Below, piece by piece: positions 48,143-50,764 of a stretch of 50,764 nt of DNA (positions within the stretch are counted from its first letter, which is position 1; the number at the start of each line of letters is the position of its first letter). The notes under the pieces were generated by a model. That model was not told the DNA's origin. It was given only the letters and a program-made list of their open reading frames with translations, and made no database searches. The stretch covers positions 1 through 50,764 of the forward strand of contig JACRPT010000055.1 of assembly GCA_016223045.1 (NCBI GenBank), in the 5' to 3' direction. The position numbers and the translations under genes were made by a program. Origin of the DNA: Candidatus Eiseniibacteriota bacterium (GTDB lineage: Bacteria; Eisenbacteria; RBG-16-71-46).

Positions 48143-49381
48143 ATGGACCGGACGGAGACCGCGGGGAACGCCCGCGCGCCGGGCGCCGAGACCGCGCGGC
48201 ACGACGCGCTCGTCCAGCGCTACAGCGCGCGCAACTACGCGCCGCTCCCGGTGGTCATCGCGAAAGCGAGCGGCTGCTGGGTCGAGGACGTGGACGGGCA
48301 CCGCTACCTGGACATGCTGAGCGCCTACTCGGCGCTCAACTTCGGGCACGGACACCCCGAGATCGTCGAGGCGTTCGTCGCCCAGGCGCGCGTGCTCGCG
48401 CTCACCTCGCGCGCGTTCCAGAACGACCAGTTCGGACCGTTCTGCGAGGAGATCACCCAGCTCGCCGGACAGGACCAGGTGCTGCCCATGAACAGCGGGG
48501 CCGAGGGCGTCGAGACCGCGCTCAAGACCGCGCGCAAGTGGGGCTACCAGGTGAAGGGCGTCGCCGCGGACCGGGCCGAGATCATCGTCTGCGCAGGCAA
48601 CTTCCACGGGCGCACCATCACCATCGTGAGCTTCTCGGACGACCCGCAGTTCCGCGAGGGCTTCGGGCCGTTCACGCCCGGCTTCCGGCTGGTGCCCTAC
48701 GGCGACGCGGCGGCGCTCGAGGCCGCGATCGGCCCGAACACGGTCGGCTTCCTGGTCGAGCCCATCCAGGGCGAGGGCGGCATCGTGGTGCCGCCGGCCG
48801 GCTACCTGAAGCAGGCGCGCGAGATCTGCGCGAGGCACCGCGTGCTCTTCATCGCTGACGAGATCCAGACCGGGCTCGGCCGCACCGGCCGGCTGTTCGC
48901 CTGCGATCACGAGGGCGTGAAGCCCGACGTGCTCATCCTCGGCAAGGCGCTCGGCGGCGGCCTGATGCCGGTCTCGGCGGTGCTGGCCTCGCGCGAGGTG
49001 CTCGGCGTGTTCCGGCCCGGCGACCACGGCAGTACCTTCGGCGGCAACCCGCTCGCCTGCGCGGTGGCGCGCGTGGCGATGAAGGTCCTCACGCGCGACC
49101 GGCTGGCCGAGCGCGCCGCGTCTCTGGGCGCGGCGTTCCTCGAGCGGCTGCGCGGCCTGCGCTCGAGTCGGGTGAAGGAAGTGCGCGGCAGGGGGCTGCT
49201 CATCGGCATCGAGCTCCTGCCCGACGCGGGGCCGGCGAAGGACTTCGCGAAGCGGCTGAAGCAGGAAGGCATCCTGTGCAAGGACACGGTGGAGAGTGTG
49301 CTGCGCATCGCGCCGCCGCTCGTGATCGAGCAGAAGGACCTCGACTGGGCGACCGAGCGGATCGCGAAGGTGCTGGGTTGA
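48143..49381 (+). CDS. rocD: Ornithine aminotransferase
   Basis: A 412-residue class III aminotransferase that converts ornithine and 2-oxoglutarate to glutamate semialdehyde and glutamate. Sites visible are [13 protein letters not shown] and [16 protein letters not shown] at the start, [26 protein letters not shown] and [30 protein letters not shown] follows, and the PLP Lys is in [15 protein letters not shown]. The [11 protein letters not shown] and GAEGVE wording is specific for RocD rather than ArgD. A strong AAGGGAGG precedes the ATG. Confidence 0.95.
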   Translation: MDRTETAGNARAPGAETARHDALVQRYSARNYAPLPVVIAKASGCWVEDVDGHRYLDMLSAYSALNFGHGHPEIVEAFVAQARVLALTSRAFQNDQFGPFCEEITQLAGQDQVLPMNSGAEGVETALKTARKWGYQVKGVAADRAEIIVCAGNFHGRTITIVSFSDDPQFREGFGPFTPGFRLVPYGDAAALEAAIGPNTVGFLVEPIQGEGGIVVPPAGYLKQAREICARHRVLFIADEIQTGLGRTGRLFACDHEGVKPDVLILGKALGGGLMPVSAVLASREVLGVFRPGDHGSTFGGNPLACAVARVAMKVLTRDRLAERAASLGAAFLERLRGLRSSRVKEVRGRGLLIGIELLPDAGPAKDFAKRLKQEGILCKDTVESVLRIAPPLVIEQKDLDWATERIAKVLG

Positions 49382-49517
49382 CGATGGAGCCGCGCGGCGC
49401 AAATCCGTCCTCCGCGGCGGAGCGTGGCGCGCAGGACCGACGCGCGCGACCGGCCTGCACCGCGCCGCGCGAGGTCGCGGCGGGCCGCGGAGAGCGCGGG
49501 CGCATGAGGGAGGCGAC

Positions 49518-50495
49518 ATGGTGAGACTGGATGGCCGCAGCTACGTCTCGGTGAAGGACTTCAGCGCCGAGGAGACCCTGGAGGTCCTGCGCACCGCGGC
49601 GGCCTTGAAGCGCGAGCGGAAGGAGGGACGCGCGCGCCGCCTGCTCGCGGACCGGACGCTGGCGATGATCTTCCAGAAGCCCTCGCTCCGGACGCGCGTG
49701 TCGTTCGAGGCCGGCATGACCCAGCTCGGCGGCCACGCCATCTACCTCGGGCCTTCCGACATCCGGCTCGGCGAGCGCGAGACGGTCGAGGACATCGCGC
49801 TCACGCTGTCGCGCATGGCCGACCTCATCATGGCGCGCGTGTTCGGGCACGACCTGGTGGTGGACCTCGCGCGCCACGCCACCGTGCCGGTGATCAACGG
49901 GCTCTCCGACCGCGAGCACCCCTGCCAGATCCTGGCCGACCTGCAGACCATCCACGAGCGCAGGGGCCGCTTCGAGGGCCTCAAGGCGGTGTTCTGCGGC
50001 GACGGCAACAACGTCGCCCACTCGCTGCTCTACGGCGGCGCGCAGCTCGGCATGGGCGTCACCGTGGTGACGCCGCCCGGCTACGAGCCGGCGCCGGACA
50101 TCGTCGCCGAGGCCGCGACGATGGGCCGCGCCACCGGCGCGGCGATCGCGGTGAGCAACGACCTGGCCGCGGCGTGCCGCGGGGCGGACGTCCTCTACAC
50201 CGACGTGTGGGCGAGCATGGGGCAGGAGGCCGAGGCCGAGAGGCGCAAGCGGGACTTCCGCCCCTACCAGGTGAACGACGCGGTGATGGCGCTGGCGCGG
50301 CCCGACGCCGTCGTCCTCCACTGCCTGCCCGCGCACTACGGCGAGGAGATCGACTACGCCACCTCGCGCCGGCCGGGCTCCGCGATCTTCGACCAGGCGG
50401 AGAACCGGCTGCACGCGCAGAAGGCGCTCATGGTGCTCCTGGCCGGCGCGCTGCGCGCGAGCGGGGCATCGGCCACCGCCGCGGAGGCCCGATGA
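49518..50495 (+). CDS. argF: Ornithine carbamoyltransferase
   Basis: A 325-residue enzyme. The carbamoyl-phosphate loop is FQKPSLRTRVSFEAGM, with Leu in place of the usual Thr of STRTR, as in some OTCases. The ornithine side has REHPCQILADLQTI and the active-site loop VLHCLPAHYGEEI with the catalytic Cys. It makes citrulline from ornithine and carbamoyl phosphate, or runs backward in arginine fermentation. The rocD/argF/GTPase set suggests ornithine use, but biosynthesis cannot be excluded. GGGAGG before the ATG supports the start. A 136-base filler separates it from rocD. Confidence 0.95.
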   Translation: MVRLDGRSYVSVKDFSAEETLEVLRTAAALKRERKEGRARRLLADRTLAMIFQKPSLRTRVSFEAGMTQLGGHAIYLGPSDIRLGERETVEDIALTLSRMADLIMARVFGHDLVVDLARHATVPVINGLSDREHPCQILADLQTIHERRGRFEGLKAVFCGDGNNVAHSLLYGGAQLGMGVTVVTPPGYEPAPDIVAEAATMGRATGAAIAVSNDLAAACRGADVLYTDVWASMGQEAEAERRKRDFRPYQVNDAVMALARPDAVVLHCLPAHYGEEIDYATSRRPGSAIFDQAENRLHAQKALMVLLAGALRASGASATAAEAR

Positions 50496-50599
50496 CACCG
50501 GTGCGGCGCGGTCGCGATCGCGACCCGCGCGGCGGAGCCCCGATGAGGCCGGTGCGGCGCGCCGTCGGGACCGCGGCCCGCGCGGGGGTGACCCGATGA
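50481..50599 (+). repeat. Tandem duplication carrying ribosome-binding site and start codon
   Basis: A unit of about 51 bases beginning GCGGAGGCCCGATGA at 50481 recurs imperfectly at 50532 (GCGGAGCCCCGATGA), and a third partial copy begins near 50584. Each holds a purine-rich site followed by CGATGA. The first ATGA overlaps the argF stop. A 35-codon frame results with two similar halves (MTPVRRGRDRD, MRPVRRAVGTA), probably not a real protein. Confidence 0.5.
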
Positions 50600-50685
50600 G
50601 CGGGACCCTGCGCGGCGCGTTCGCCATCGTGCTGATCGGCGCGGCGCGCGGGCGCGGCTACAACGCGCTCGGGCTCGCGAGCCGG
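50596..50685 (+). CDS. Possible start of an unidentified gene cut by the foldback
   Basis: An ATG at 50596, in an ATGA overlap with the preceding small frame, opens MSGTLRGAFAIVLIGAARG and runs for 30 residues before the foldback arm begins. It is too short to identify. Its position right after argF makes a further arginine/ornithine gene plausible, but nothing in the residues proves it. Confidence 0.25.
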
Positions 50686-50764
50686 CCGCCGCGCGGGTCG
50701 CGATCGCGACCGCGCCGCACCGGTGTCATCGGGCCTCCGCGGCGGTGGCCGATGCCCCGCTCGC

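Larger units (their letters stand above)
50457..50764. repeat. Perfect 79-base inverted repeat at the right end of the sequence
   Basis: The arm 50457-50535 is repeated exactly, in reverse complement, at 50686-50764, with 150 bases between. The left arm covers the 3' end of argF and the right arm stops at the last base of the sequence. A contig that ends exactly at the arm of a foldback is typical of an assembly artefact. Confidence 0.85.

Noticed and set aside
50492-50599. A 35-residue gene after argF
   Set aside because: Its two halves are tandem copies and the residues are Arg-rich without a motif.

Overview
The window is chromosomal DNA from a very GC-rich Gram-negative bacterium. Five predicted secreted proteins end in an immunoglobulin-like tail of the FlgD/T9SS type, with an N-P...L-P...V.L.V.D..GR.v...L pattern. 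That tail, the high GC and the mix of beta-propeller, DUF362 and glycosidase-like secreted proteins recall Candidatus Eisenbacteria and related FCB-group lineages. This is an inference from style, not a phylogeny. I saw no tRNA, rRNA, CRISPR array or intact transposon. The right end of the sequence is a perfect foldback and probably a contig end.

Layout. 1-1061: 3' part of an M20 hydrolase of RocB type. 1062-6165: an accessory block of visibly lower GC with a Panacea-domain antitoxin, a small PemK/MazF-like partner and a convergent one-chain restriction-modification enzyme. 6166-13370: a minus-strand run of two secreted propeller proteins, a Nudix hydrolase, a family-4 glycosyltransferase and YajQ. 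13732-21096: a complete F-type ATP synthase operon (atpZ, fused atpI-atpB, atpE, F, H, A, G, D, C), with a short epsilon subunit. 21167-22763: a low-GC two-gene insertion made of a STAS-like/GHKL ATPase and a small STAS-like DUF4325 protein. This is the best candidate for an undescribed switch-like or defence module. 22940-31242: secreted proteins (DUF362, GHL15-like, repeat protein, aspartic protease with PDZ) with two decayed gene remnants between them.

31369-41323: housekeeping and salvage genes: aminotransferase, AzgA-type purine permease, a GatC/AtzG-like protein coupled to an amidase, M32 carboxypeptidase, class III sirtuin, DUF1579 protein, cyclophilin, and an L-2-hydroxyglutarate dehydrogenase broken by a frameshift. 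41358-46251: a very large GH13 alpha-amylase-family protein and a short secretin. 46640-46762: a palindromic element. 46785-50495: a cyclic-2,3-diphosphoglycerate-synthetase-like GTPase, ornithine aminotransferase and ornithine carbamoyltransferase, which form an ornithine/arginine set together with the RocB-like gene at the other end.

Translational coupling is frequent: ATGA (Nudix/glycosyltransferase), TTGA (atpF/atpH, small subunit/amidase), TGATG (DUF1579/sirtuin) and a 17-base overlap (GHKL/STAS). All calls come from reading the sequence. No database search was run.
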